A stretch of DNA of 23,444 nt from Terrimonas_A sp036262095 (GTDB taxonomy: Bacteria > Bacteroidota > Bacteroidia > Chitinophagales > Chitinophagaceae): contig DATAJQ010000330.1 of the NCBI GenBank assembly GCA_036262095.1, positions 1-23,444 on the forward strand, read 5' to 3'. Below are positions 15,425 to 23,309 of the stretch, one piece after another. The position numbers were made by a program, and so were the translations under genes. The notes beneath the pieces are model-generated. The model saw nothing but the letters and a program-made list of their open reading frames with translations, was not told the origin of the DNA and ran no database searches. The stretch's first letter is position 1, and the number at the start of each line of letters is the position of its first letter.

Positions 15425-17140
15425 ATGAACACTGAAATTACAGGCACAATACTGATCGTCTTACTTACCCTGCTGCTGGCGTATCCTCTTGGCAGGTACA
15501 TAGCAAGGGTTTTTGCCGGTCAGAAAAACTGGCTTGATTTTATGAAGCCGGTGGAGAAACTGATCTTTAAAATAGGAGGTGTGAATCCGGATGAGGGGAT
15601 GAACTGGAAACAGTTTCTGAAAGCAATGCTGACCATTAACCTGCTTTGGTTTGTGTATGCATTCTTTGTATTAATGTTCCAGGACAAGCTGCCGCTTAAC
15701 CCTGATGGCAATCCTGGCCAAACCCCTGATCTTGCTTTTAATACTGCGATCAGCTTTCTAGTTAACTGCAACCTGCAGCATTATTCCGGTGAAACAGGGA
15801 TAACTTATTTCTCCCAGCTTTTTGTGATTACCTTTTTACAGTTTGTGAGTGCTGCTACCGGTCTTGCCGCCCTCATCGCCTTATTTAACGGGCTGAAAGA
15901 AAAAACGACCCAGAACCTGGGCAATTTCTGGAACTATTTTGTTAAGTCCATCACGCGTGTTTTGTTGCCTTTATGTATTGTAGTGGCAGTGTTGCTCGTT
16001 TTCAGCGGTACGCCAGCCAGCTTTGATGGCAAGGATAGCATTACTACGCTTCAGGGAGATAGTGTGCAGGTGTCGAGAGGTCCTGCTGCGGGTATGATCG
16101 CGATAAAACAATTAGGTACCAATGGCGGCGGCTGGTTTGGAACCAATTCTTCGCATCCATTGGAAAACCCTACTTATTTCAGCAACATCGTTGAAACGAT
16201 TTCTATACTGGTGATCCCGATGGCCCTGGTATTTTCACTGGGGTTCTATATCAATCGAAGGAAACTTTCAACGGTCATCTTCGCTGTAATGAGCGTGCTT
16301 TTTGTCCTGTTTTGCTGCATCAATATTTATTATGAAACAAGAGGTAACCCGGCTATTGATAAAATGGGCATTACCCAATCAATCGGCAGCATGGAAGGGA
16401 AGGAGATCAGGATCGGTTCTGCCGCTACTGCCTTATGGAGTGTAATTACAACTTCCACATCCAACGGTTCTGTAAACGGCATGCACGACAGTCTTACGCC
16501 TTTGTCTGGCGGTGTGGTGATCCTGGATATGATGATAAATGCCCTGTATGGAGGCATAGGGGTGGGCCTGCTCAATTATTTCATTTTTATCATTATTGCC
16601 GTGTTCATTTCGGGCTTGATGGTGGGGCGAACTCCGGAGTTTATGGGCCATAAAGTGGAAGCGCGTGAAGTAAAGATCGCCGCATTGGTAACCCTGCTCT
16701 CCGCATTCCTGATCAAAGGATTTACAGCTTTTGCAGCTTATATGGTAGCGCATCATCCTGAAATTGCCTGGTCGGTGAAGCCTTCCGCCTGGTTGAACAA
16801 TCCCAGCTACCATGGATTTTCAGAGATGCTGTATGAGTTCACTTCTTCCAATGCCAATAATGGCAGCGGGTTTGAGGGATTGAGTGACAACAATATTTTT
16901 TGGAATGTGACCACAGGTTTTGTGCTGATACTTGGCCGTTACTTGCCGATAATAGGTCCTATTGCGATTATCGGGTTACTGGCAAAAAAGAAATACACTC
17001 CTGAATCATCCGGCACTTTGCGCACCGACTCCTACACGTTTGGTGCAATGACACTGGCCGTGATCATTATCATTAATGCGCTTTCTTATTTCCCTGCACT
17101 GGCCCTGGGCCCTATTGCAGAATACCTGAGCCTTTATTAA
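15425..17140 (+). CDS. kdpA: KdpA, K+-binding channel-like subunit of the Kdp ATPase
   Basis: 571 residues, normal for KdpA, with about ten membrane helices. It belongs to the superfamily of K+ transporters and forms the selectivity filter and K+ entry path of KdpFABC in the inner membrane. The four pore-loop segments are visible: NCNLQHYSGE (114-123), GTNGGGWFG (231-239), TSTSNGSVNGMHDSLTPL (343-360) and SNANNGSGFEGL (475-486). The first filter reads NCNLQ where E. coli, as I remember it, has NTNWQ, so filter details may differ slightly. ATG chosen for the typical MNTEITGTILIV start. It sits between kdpF and kdpB in one operon. Confidence 0.97.
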   Translation: MNTEITGTILIVLLTLLLAYPLGRYIARVFAGQKNWLDFMKPVEKLIFKIGGVNPDEGMNWKQFLKAMLTINLLWFVYAFFVLMFQDKLPLNPDGNPGQTPDLAFNTAISFLVNCNLQHYSGETGITYFSQLFVITFLQFVSAATGLAALIALFNGLKEKTTQNLGNFWNYFVKSITRVLLPLCIVVAVLLVFSGTPASFDGKDSITTLQGDSVQVSRGPAAGMIAIKQLGTNGGGWFGTNSSHPLENPTYFSNIVETISILVIPMALVFSLGFYINRRKLSTVIFAVMSVLFVLFCCINIYYETRGNPAIDKMGITQSIGSMEGKEIRIGSAATALWSVITTSTSNGSVNGMHDSLTPLSGGVVILDMMINALYGGIGVGLLNYFIFIIIAVFISGLMVGRTPEFMGHKVEAREVKIAALVTLLSAFLIKGFTAFAAYMVAHHPEIAWSVKPSAWLNNPSYHGFSEMLYEFTSSNANNGSGFEGLSDNNIFWNVTTGFVLILGRYLPIIGPIAIIGLLAKKKYTPESSGTLRTDSYTFGAMTLAVIIIINALSYFPALALGPIAEYLSLY

Positions 17141-17159
17141 AGATTTAAAAGAATGAATT

Positions 17160-19214
17160 ATGTCAAAGCATAAAAGAAAAAACAAATTGTTTGAAAGGGC
17201 GCTGGTAAAGCAAGCGTTGAAGCAATCTTTTGTCAAGTTGAGCCCGCGTTCCATGTTCCGCAACCCGGTAATGTTTACTGTTTACCTGGGCACGATCATC
17301 ATGCTGGCGGTTTGTATCTGGATAGCCGCCGGAGAAACATCACAGGGCTCACTGGTTTATAATTCGATCGTTTTTGCGGTGCTGTTGCTGACTGTACTGT
17401 TTGCCAATTTTGCTGAAGCCATTGCTGAAGCAAGAGGGAAGGCGCAAGCGGAAAGCCTTCGAAAGACAAGGGAGGATACACCGGCTAAAAAAGTGTTGAT
17501 CATAGGGGAAATGTATGTGAACGAGATCAAGATCGTTCCTTCTTCCCAGTTGCGGAAGGGTGATCTGTTCATTTGTGAAGCAGGTGATATCATTCCAATG
17601 GACGGAGAGATCGTGGAAGGATTGGCCACTATTGATGAGTCGGCTATCACGGGTGAATCAGCTCCTGTGATCCGCGAGGCGGGTGGCGATAAATCATCCG
17701 TGACAGGAGGAACCAAAGTGTTGAGTGATCATATCAAAGTGAAAGTAACAACAGAACCAGGCGAGAGTTTTCTCGATAAAATGATCGCCCTGGTAGAAGG
17801 AGCGAGCCGTCAGAAAACACCGAATGAAATAGCATTGACTATTTTACTGGCAGCATTCACGCTGATATTCGTTATTGTTTGCGTTACACTTAAACCTTTT
17901 GCAGATTATGCGCAAACGCCGATCACTATTGCAGCATTTGTATCCCTGTTTGTTTGCCTTATTCCCACTACCATCGGCGGATTGCTCAGTGCCATCGGTA
18001 TTGCAGGCATGGACCGCGCACTTCGTGCGAATGTGATAACCAAGAGTGGTAAGGCAGTGGAAACTGCCGGCGACCTGGATACGCTTTTGCTGGATAAGAC
18101 CGGCACTATCACGATCGGTAACAGGAAAGCCACGCAGTTTTGGCCCACCGACGGGCAGGATAGAACAGAATTCATGACCAACTGCGTGCTGGCTTCTATT
18201 GCCGACCAAACCCCGGAAGGAAAATCTATTATAGAGCTTGCTTCAGTTAATAATATAACTCAGCAGATACTTCCCGTCAATAGCCGCCTTGTTGATTTTA
18301 CTGCTGAAACGCGCAGCAGTGGCATTGATCTCCCTGATGGAACATCCATCCGCAAAGGAGCATTTGATGCTATTAAAAAAATTGTAGACAGGGCCGGAAA
18401 TCATATTCCATCAGATACTGCCAACAAGGTAAAAGAGATCGCTTCCAATGGAGGTACACCGCTGGTGGTAAGTAAGAATGCTAAAGTAGTGGGTGTGATA
18501 GAACTGCAGGATATTATCAAACCAGGCATACAGGAACGGTTTGACCGCCTGCGTAAAATGGGTGTTAAAACCGTAATGGTGACAGGTGATAATCCGCTTA
18601 CTGCAAAGTATATCGCTTCCAAAGCTGGTGTGGATGATTTTATAGCAGAGGCCAAGCCCGAGGATAAAATGAATTATATCAAAAAAGAACAACAGGGCGG
18701 TAAGCTGGTAGCCATGATGGGTGATGGTACCAATGATGCTCCGGCACTGGCCCAGGCAGACGTTGGTGTGGCTATGAACAGCGGAACGCAAGCTGCCAAA
18801 GAAGCCGGTAATATGGTTGACCTGGACAATGATCCCACCAAGTTGATCGAGATCGTAGAGATCGGTAAGCAATTGCTGATGACACGCGGTACGCTTACGA
18901 CTTTTTCTATAGCCAATGATGTGGCTAAGTATTTCGCGATCGTACCAGCATTGTTCATCACTTCCATTCCTGCATTGCAGGGGCTTAACCTGATGCATCT
19001 TGCCAGCCCCGAAAGTGCGATCCTTTCAGCGGTTATTTTCAACGCCATCATTATACCTATCTTAATTCCACTGGCCCTGAAAGGTGTTGCGTATAAACCA
19101 ATAGGTGCATCGGCGTTGCTGAGAAGGAATCTGCTGATTTATGGACTGGGAGGAATTATTGTCCCTTTTATTGGTATAAAACTGATTGATCTTATTGTGG
19201 GAGCTTTTTTATAA
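17160..19214 (+). CDS. kdpB: KdpB, P-type ATPase subunit
   Basis: 684 residues, normal length. It is the ATP-hydrolysing subunit of high-affinity K+ import (KdpFABC). P-type ATPase motifs are complete: actuator TGES at 164-167, phosphorylation site DKTGT with Asp312, nucleotide-binding-domain region around SSGIDLPDGTSIRKGAFDAI, and hinge GDGTND at 521-526. The membrane CIPTTIGGLLSAIG segment (266-280) is the KdpB-specific proton/K+ coupling helix region. Ser167 in TGES corresponds to the serine whose phosphorylation switches off E. coli KdpB at high K+ (known there, inferred here). It starts 19 bases after kdpA stops. Confidence 0.98.
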   Translation: MSKHKRKNKLFERALVKQALKQSFVKLSPRSMFRNPVMFTVYLGTIIMLAVCIWIAAGETSQGSLVYNSIVFAVLLLTVLFANFAEAIAEARGKAQAESLRKTREDTPAKKVLIIGEMYVNEIKIVPSSQLRKGDLFICEAGDIIPMDGEIVEGLATIDESAITGESAPVIREAGGDKSSVTGGTKVLSDHIKVKVTTEPGESFLDKMIALVEGASRQKTPNEIALTILLAAFTLIFVIVCVTLKPFADYAQTPITIAAFVSLFVCLIPTTIGGLLSAIGIAGMDRALRANVITKSGKAVETAGDLDTLLLDKTGTITIGNRKATQFWPTDGQDRTEFMTNCVLASIADQTPEGKSIIELASVNNITQQILPVNSRLVDFTAETRSSGIDLPDGTSIRKGAFDAIKKIVDRAGNHIPSDTANKVKEIASNGGTPLVVSKNAKVVGVIELQDIIKPGIQERFDRLRKMGVKTVMVTGDNPLTAKYIASKAGVDDFIAEAKPEDKMNYIKKEQQGGKLVAMMGDGTNDAPALAQADVGVAMNSGTQAAKEAGNMVDLDNDPTKLIEIVEIGKQLLMTRGTLTTFSIANDVAKYFAIVPALFITSIPALQGLNLMHLASPESAILSAVIFNAIIIPILIPLALKGVAYKPIGASALLRRNLLIYGLGGIIVPFIGIKLIDLIVGAFL

Positions 19215-19249
19215 GCAAGAGTTATTCTTCATAATTAATAATAAGTAAA

Positions 19250-19813
19250 ATGAAAAAATATATAAGTCCTTCACTTAGGCTCACGCTGGTCATGATCGTG
19301 TTGTGCGCTATTGTATTTCCCTTGCTAATGGCAGGTATAGGTAAGCTGGCTCCTGGTGGCGGTAAAGGAGAAACTATAACCGTGAATGGTAAAGTGGTAG
19401 GATATGAAAAGATCGGTCAGCGGTTTACGGAAGATAAATATTTCTGGGGCCGCCCTTCCGCAGTGGATTATAATGCTGCGGGATCTGCTGGTTCCAACAA
19501 AGGGCCTTCCAATCCTGATTATCTCAAGATGGTGCAGGAGAGGATCGACAGCTTCCTGGCGCATAACCCGGCAGTGAAGAAGGAAGAGATTCCATCTGAA
19601 CTGGTAACAGCATCCGGCAGCGGCCTTGATCCGGATATTTCACCAACAGCAGCTAAAATTCAGATCGCGCGTATAGCCACAGTAAGGGATATAGATCAAA
19701 AGAAACTGCTGACTCTTGTAGAGTCACATACAGAAGGCCCGATGCTTGGCCTGTTTGGCCCTTCGAAAGTGAATGTGCTCAAATTGAACGTAGCACTGGA
19801 TGCACTTAAATAA
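19250..19813 (+). CDS. kdpC: KdpC, periplasmic-facing subunit of the Kdp ATPase
   Basis: 187 residues with one N-terminal membrane helix (about 9-30: LRLTLVMIVLCAIVFPLLMAGI) and a periplasmic domain. Family blocks are intact: YFWGRPSAVDYNAAGSAGSN (65-84), ELVTASGSGLDPDISP (117-132) and a C-terminal LGLFGPSKVNVLKLNVAL. KdpC binds KdpA on the periplasmic side and raises the apparent affinity of the pump. It lies 35 bases after kdpB and 30 bases before the porin gene, so it is an internal operon member. Confidence 0.97.
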   Translation: MKKYISPSLRLTLVMIVLCAIVFPLLMAGIGKLAPGGGKGETITVNGKVVGYEKIGQRFTEDKYFWGRPSAVDYNAAGSAGSNKGPSNPDYLKMVQERIDSFLAHNPAVKKEEIPSELVTASGSGLDPDISPTAAKIQIARIATVRDIDQKKLLTLVESHTEGPMLGLFGPSKVNVLKLNVALDALK

Positions 19814-19843
19814 CAATCACTCACATTAAATATATCATCTGTT

Positions 19844-20929
19844 ATGAGAACTATTTTAATGGCAACTGCCATGCTGATCTGTGCCCAATTTTTTATTACT
19901 GGCCCTGTTAATTCACAGGAAAATCCTGCTTTTACTGTTTCCGGGTATGTAGAAGCCTATTACAGTTATGATTTCAATAAGCCACTGGATAATAACCGGC
20001 CAGGATTTATATACAGCCACAACCGGCATAATGAATTTAACCTGAACCTGGGATTTATAAAGGGAGCGTACAATTCAGAGCGGGTAAGAGCTAACCTGGC
20101 GCTGGCGGCAGGCACTTATATGAATGCGAACTATGCCGCAGAGCCGGGTGTGCTGAAGAATATTTTCGAAGCAAATGCCGGTGTTAAACTGAGCAAAACC
20201 CAAAACCTCTGGCTTGATGCGGGTATATTCGGTTCACATATTGGGTTTGAAAGCGCTATCAGTAAAGATTGCTGGGCACTTACGAGAAGCATGCTGGCAG
20301 ACAATTCTCCGTATTATGAAAGTGGCGCTAAACTTGGTTATACGACCAATAATGAAAAATGGTTTTTCAGTGTGCTGGCATTGAATGGCTGGCAAAGGAT
20401 AAAAAGAGTGGATGGTAATTCATTGATGAGTTGGGGCTCGCAGATACAATTTAAACCATCATCAAAAATAACATTGAACTACAGCACCTTCATCGGTACT
20501 GATAAGCCGGATAGTGCCCGGTTGATGCGCATTTTCCATAACGTCTATGGCATATTCAATGTCACTGACAAATTGGGGATTACCGCAGGGTTTGATATTG
20601 GTACAGAGGAAAAGAGCGTAACCGGCAGTGGCACTAATACCTGGTATTCCCCGGTTGGTATTCTGCGGTATGCTTTCAACGATCAGTGGGCGCTGGCAGG
20701 CAGGGTAGAGTATTATAAAGATGAAAACGGTGTGATCATTGCAACGGGTACACCGGAAGGATTTCAAACTATGGGTTATTCGCTGAATGTGGATTATTCA
20801 CCGGCTAAGAATGTATTGGTAAGAATTGAAGGACGGACTCTTAGCAGTAAAGATGCTGTTTTTATAAAGGGAAATGGGCAGGTGAAAACGAATACGCTTG
20901 TAACCGGATCTGTTGCTGTAAGCTTTTAG
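19844..20929 (+). CDS. Outer-membrane beta-barrel porin linked to the kdp operon
   Basis: 361 residues. A hydrophobic signal peptide ends at about 24-25 (GPVNSQ-ENPA); the mature part consists of alternating beta strands (FTVSGYVEAYYSYDFN, NEFNLNLGFIKGAY, LVTGSVAVSF at the C-terminus), fitting a small barrel of the OmpL-like bbp2 porin group. The segment GSHIGFESAISKDCWALTRS is the most family-like internal block. It is co-directional with kdpC across 30 bp and has no separate promoter that I can see, so it should be induced with the pump and may supply K+ across the outer membrane under starvation; that role is inferred from context. The stop lies 11 bp from the convergent sigma-54 regulator gene. 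Confidence 0.82.
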   Translation: MRTILMATAMLICAQFFITGPVNSQENPAFTVSGYVEAYYSYDFNKPLDNNRPGFIYSHNRHNEFNLNLGFIKGAYNSERVRANLALAAGTYMNANYAAEPGVLKNIFEANAGVKLSKTQNLWLDAGIFGSHIGFESAISKDCWALTRSMLADNSPYYESGAKLGYTTNNEKWFFSVLALNGWQRIKRVDGNSLMSWGSQIQFKPSSKITLNYSTFIGTDKPDSARLMRIFHNVYGIFNVTDKLGITAGFDIGTEEKSVTGSGTNTWYSPVGILRYAFNDQWALAGRVEYYKDENGVIIATGTPEGFQTMGYSLNVDYSPAKNVLVRIEGRTLSSKDAVFIKGNGQVKTNTLVTGSVAVSF

Positions 20930-20940
20930 TTTTTGTATCA

Positions 20941-22284
20941 CTATCCGATCTTATATTCTTCAATCTTTCTATACAGCGTGGTTAACCCGATATTCAGTAA
21001 CCGCGCTGTTTCCGTTTTATTACCATTTGTATAGTTCAGCACTTTCTGTATATGCAGTTTCTCTGCGCTGGCCAGTGAAAAAGCAGAAAGCTCTGTGGGC
21101 AACCCTGAAGAAAAAGCCTGTAGCTCAAGCGGAAGCTCGGCTGTAGTAAGTTCATTGCCATTACTGAGAATGACGGCACGTTCTATTACATTCTTTAATT
21201 CGCGGATATTGCCAGGCCAGTTATAATGCTGTAATGCCGACACAAAATCAGGCGACAGATCGATGCTTTTCTTATTAATAACTTTAACAGCATACAATGA
21301 AGCAAAATATTTTGCCAGTGCTTCTATATCACCACTCCGTTCTTTCAGTGAGGGAAGCTTTATCTGGAAAACGGACAGCCGATAATACAGGTCTTCCCTG
21401 AAATGGCCGGCTTTTATTTCTGTGTTAAGTTCACGGTTGGTTGCAGCAATAATGCGCACATCCACTGTGCTGGGTTTGCTTTCACCTACTTTAATGAACT
21501 CGCCTGACTCCAGTACACGCAATAGCTTTGCCTGCAGATCGATAGCCATCTCACCAATTTCATCGAGGAAAATCGTGCCTTTATGGGCTTCTTCAAATAA
21601 ACCTTTCTTATCCTTGATAGCACCGGTGAAAGCGCCTGCAACATGGCCAAACAGTTCGCTTTCCAGCAGTTCTTTGCTGAAAGCAGAACAGTTGATAGCT
21701 ACAAATGATTGTTTATGCCGGCTGCTTGCCTGGTGAATGGCCTGGGCAAAAACTTCTTTACCAGTACCTGTTTCACCCAGCAATAAGACCGGTGTTTGGG
21801 TAACGGCTACTTTTTGCGCCAGTTCAACCGCAGCCTGAATTGGTTTGGAGCGGCCGGTGATGCTCTCGAATGAATATTTTTTACCGGTCCTGTTTTCGAG
21901 TTGCTGTACCCGCTTTACAAGAGCAACCTTTTCTACAGCCCGGTGCAGTAAAGGAATGATGCGGCCATTATCATCGCCTTTTACGATATAGTCAAATGCG
22001 CCATTCTTCATTGCCTGCACTCCGTCAGCGATATCTCCATAGGCTGTCAGCAAAATGATCTCAACAAGCGGATAATTCTCTTTGATCGTTTTTGCCAACT
22101 CAATACCATTGCTGTCGGGGAGTTTTACATCACAAAGGACTACATCAATATCCTTTTGCTGTAGTTTTTTTAAAGCGGCTTTGCCGGAATCGGCTTCCAG
22201 TATCTCAAAACCTTCGAGGCGAATGATCCGGGAGAGTAAGCTGCGGAGCTTTTCTTCATCGTCAATGATCAGGACATTGTTCAT
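20941..22284 (-). CDS. NtrC-type sigma-54-dependent response regulator, likely regulator of the kdp operon
   Basis: 447 residues from the ATG of MNNVLIIDDEEKL; the frame stays open 32 codons further upstream but only through the palindrome at 22335 and the spacer, so the shorter start is chosen. Receiver domain 1-120 with Asp9/Asp10, phospho-acceptor Asp52, Thr80 and Lys102. AAA+ domain: Walker A GETGTGKE (170-177), the sigma-54-contacting loop GAFTGA (217-222), Walker B GTIFLDEIGE (236-245), and ATNREL with NWPGNIRELKNVIERA near its end. Fis-type helix-turn-helix at about 409-443 (NKTETARLLNIGLTTLYRKI). It activates sigma-54 promoters. It ends the kdp island, convergent with the porin, and no OmpR-type KdpE is in the window. 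Pairing with the kinase at 11916 is inferred from position. Confidence 0.93.
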   Translation of the reverse strand: MNNVLIIDDEEKLRSLLSRIIRLEGFEILEADSGKAALKKLQQKDIDVVLCDVKLPDSNGIELAKTIKENYPLVEIILLTAYGDIADGVQAMKNGAFDYIVKGDDNGRIIPLLHRAVEKVALVKRVQQLENRTGKKYSFESITGRSKPIQAAVELAQKVAVTQTPVLLLGETGTGKEVFAQAIHQASSRHKQSFVAINCSAFSKELLESELFGHVAGAFTGAIKDKKGLFEEAHKGTIFLDEIGEMAIDLQAKLLRVLESGEFIKVGESKPSTVDVRIIAATNRELNTEIKAGHFREDLYYRLSVFQIKLPSLKERSGDIEALAKYFASLYAVKVINKKSIDLSPDFVSALQHYNWPGNIRELKNVIERAVILSNGNELTTAELPLELQAFSSGLPTELSAFSLASAEKLHIQKVLNYTNGNKTETARLLNIGLTTLYRKIEEYKIG

Positions 22285-22301
22285 CAGAATAAAATATCCT
22301 G

Positions 22302-22309
22302 CAAAGCTA
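22302..22309 (-). promoter_or_regulatory. Candidate -7 element TAGCTTTG for the sigma-54 response regulator
   Basis: A perfect TAnnTTTG match on the minus strand, 17 bases before the ATG at 22284. No convincing -33 box lies at the usual distance. It would place transcription start inside the upstream open frame, supporting the shorter protein, and would make the regulator independent of the GLPGLI gene upstream. Confidence 0.45.
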
Positions 22310-22334
22310 TAGAAATAAATATCAGTTGTTCGAT

Positions 22335-22376
22335 GTTCGAATGGCCGATGGCCGGAAGGCCATCGGCCATTCGAAC
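22335..22376. repeat. Perfect GC-rich palindrome, 19-bp arms with 4-nt loop, after the GLPGLI gene
   Basis: The left arm 22335-22353 starts GTTCGAATGGCCGATGG, the loop is GGAA, and the right arm 22358-22376 is its exact complement. The left arm contains ATGGCC and ATGGCC again, so the structure has internal repetition. It lies 7 bases past the GLPGLI stop codon, where a terminator belongs, but no U-run follows on the minus strand. It may end that transcript, protect its 3' end, or be a dispersed palindromic repeat of the REP type. In plus-strand RNA the loop would be a GNRA tetraloop. Confidence 0.85.
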
Positions 22377-22383
22377 CCACTCC

Positions 22384-23166
22384 TCAGTTCATCCTAAACC
22401 GCATTCCCCCATTCTGCTGCATTTGATCCATCAGCTTTTTTGTTTCATCGGTGAATTCTGCGCGGGTTACTTTTTTTCCTTTAGTTGGTTCCTTAATGGC
22501 AGCCATATCTGGTTTGGCCTGTATATCCAAAGCCTTATAAATGGTTCTTCCACCATTGGTTTCGAGTTCCAGGATAAGGCCGGGCAGCTGTCCCTGTACT
22601 TCAGGGCCTGCGGGCACAGGGATATCTGTAGTGAACCATGCAATCGTAGTGGTGGTATCATCTACCTCCTTGCGTTCCATTTTTCCGTTTTGCATACCCA
22701 TGCTCATCCTTTTTCCAATGCGTTGGGTAGTGGCTTTGCGGCAAAGGTGGTTGAGGATGGTTTTGGTTTCATCGGCAAGTTTCCAGTTGCCTTTTTGAAT
22801 GCTGTCGGAGATCAGGAAACGTTTATCCATAAAATCGCGTTGCTCCACTTTTTTTGATTGAGAGAAATCGCAGAAAGTGATATCGTCCTGGCCGCTTCCC
22901 AAATTGCGGATCATCACTCCTCCTGTTTGGGCTTCATCTGCCTGGATTTCATCTTCCAGTTGTTTCCAGCTCATCTGGTTGTTGGCAAAATTCAATTCAA
23001 ACTTGTTGGTCCTTGTTTGCGAAATGGTTTGTGGCTCGCCACCGCGGGCAGCCATGGTGATCTGCATCTGAACGGAACGTTCATAAGTTACTTTGCCTTC
23101 TTTTTGCTGGGCGAAAAGACCGCCTGTCAATAAAAGGCTCAGGCAGGGAAGTACAATTCTCTTCAT
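22384..23166 (-). CDS. GLPGLI-family exported protein
   Basis: 260 residues. The signal peptide ends at about 20 (TGGLFAQ-QKEG). The name-giving motif is present as QLPGLIL (193-199), followed by the usual LELETNGGRTIYKA; the upstream blocks (GKVTYERSVQMQ, AWFTTDIPVPAGPEVQGQLPG) fit as well. The C-terminus is a methionine- and glutamine-rich helical tail (KLMDQMQQNGGMRFRMN). The family is restricted to Bacteroidota and its function is unknown; members are often found next to outer-membrane barrels with an N-terminal carboxypeptidase-regulatory domain. Here it is divergent from a sensor kinase and shares its promoter architecture with the barrel gene at 9089, which points to a joint envelope function. 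Confidence 0.9.
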   Translation of the reverse strand: MKRIVLPCLSLLLTGGLFAQQKEGKVTYERSVQMQITMAARGGEPQTISQTRTNKFELNFANNQMSWKQLEDEIQADEAQTGGVMIRNLGSGQDDITFCDFSQSKKVEQRDFMDKRFLISDSIQKGNWKLADETKTILNHLCRKATTQRIGKRMSMGMQNGKMERKEVDDTTTTIAWFTTDIPVPAGPEVQGQLPGLILELETNGGRTIYKALDIQAKPDMAAIKEPTKGKKVTRAEFTDETKKLMDQMQQNGGMRFRMN

Positions 23167-23189
23167 TATGATAGTTTTTTAATAGGGTT

Positions 23190-23256
23190 CAAATCTACTG
23201 CGAGGCCTTCCGGGAAGAGGTTAACCCACCTTGCAATAAGGTTAATAAAGGTTAAT
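23190..23256 (-). promoter_or_regulatory. Three-box TTAAC operator and promoter of the GLPGLI gene
   Basis: Read on the minus strand: ATTAAC (23256-23251), ATTAAC (23246-23241) and GTTAAC (23225-23220), at steps of 10 and 21 bp; then 22 bp; then TAGATTTG (23197-23190), a perfect TAnnTTTG; then 23 bp to the ATG. From the first box to the -7 element the geometry is identical, to the base, to that at 8998-9064. It lies between the GLPGLI gene and the divergent sensor kinase and so could control both. The likely binder is the response regulator of that kinase, expected just outside the window. Confidence 0.78.
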
Positions 23257-23284
23257 ACAGCCTTTTCGGGCTGGAAGTATTGGT

Positions 23285-23292
23285 TACATTTG
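23285..23292 (+). promoter_or_regulatory. Candidate -7 element TACATTTG for the terminal sensor kinase
   Basis: A perfect TAnnTTTG match 17 bases before the kinase ATG. The nearest TTAAC box ends 28 bases upstream, in the reverse orientation, so the shared three-box site may also autoregulate the kinase. Confidence 0.45.
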
Positions 23293-23309
23293 GTATCGAA
23301 TCTAAAAAA

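Noticed and set aside
18411..18998. Minus-strand open frame (195 codons) inside kdpB
   Set aside because: Antisense to the conserved P and N domains of KdpB; composition is that of a shadow frame.
22285..22380. 32-codon upstream extension of the sigma-54 regulator
   Set aside because: It runs through the 42-bp palindrome and a candidate promoter; receiver domains start right at MNNVLIIDDEE.
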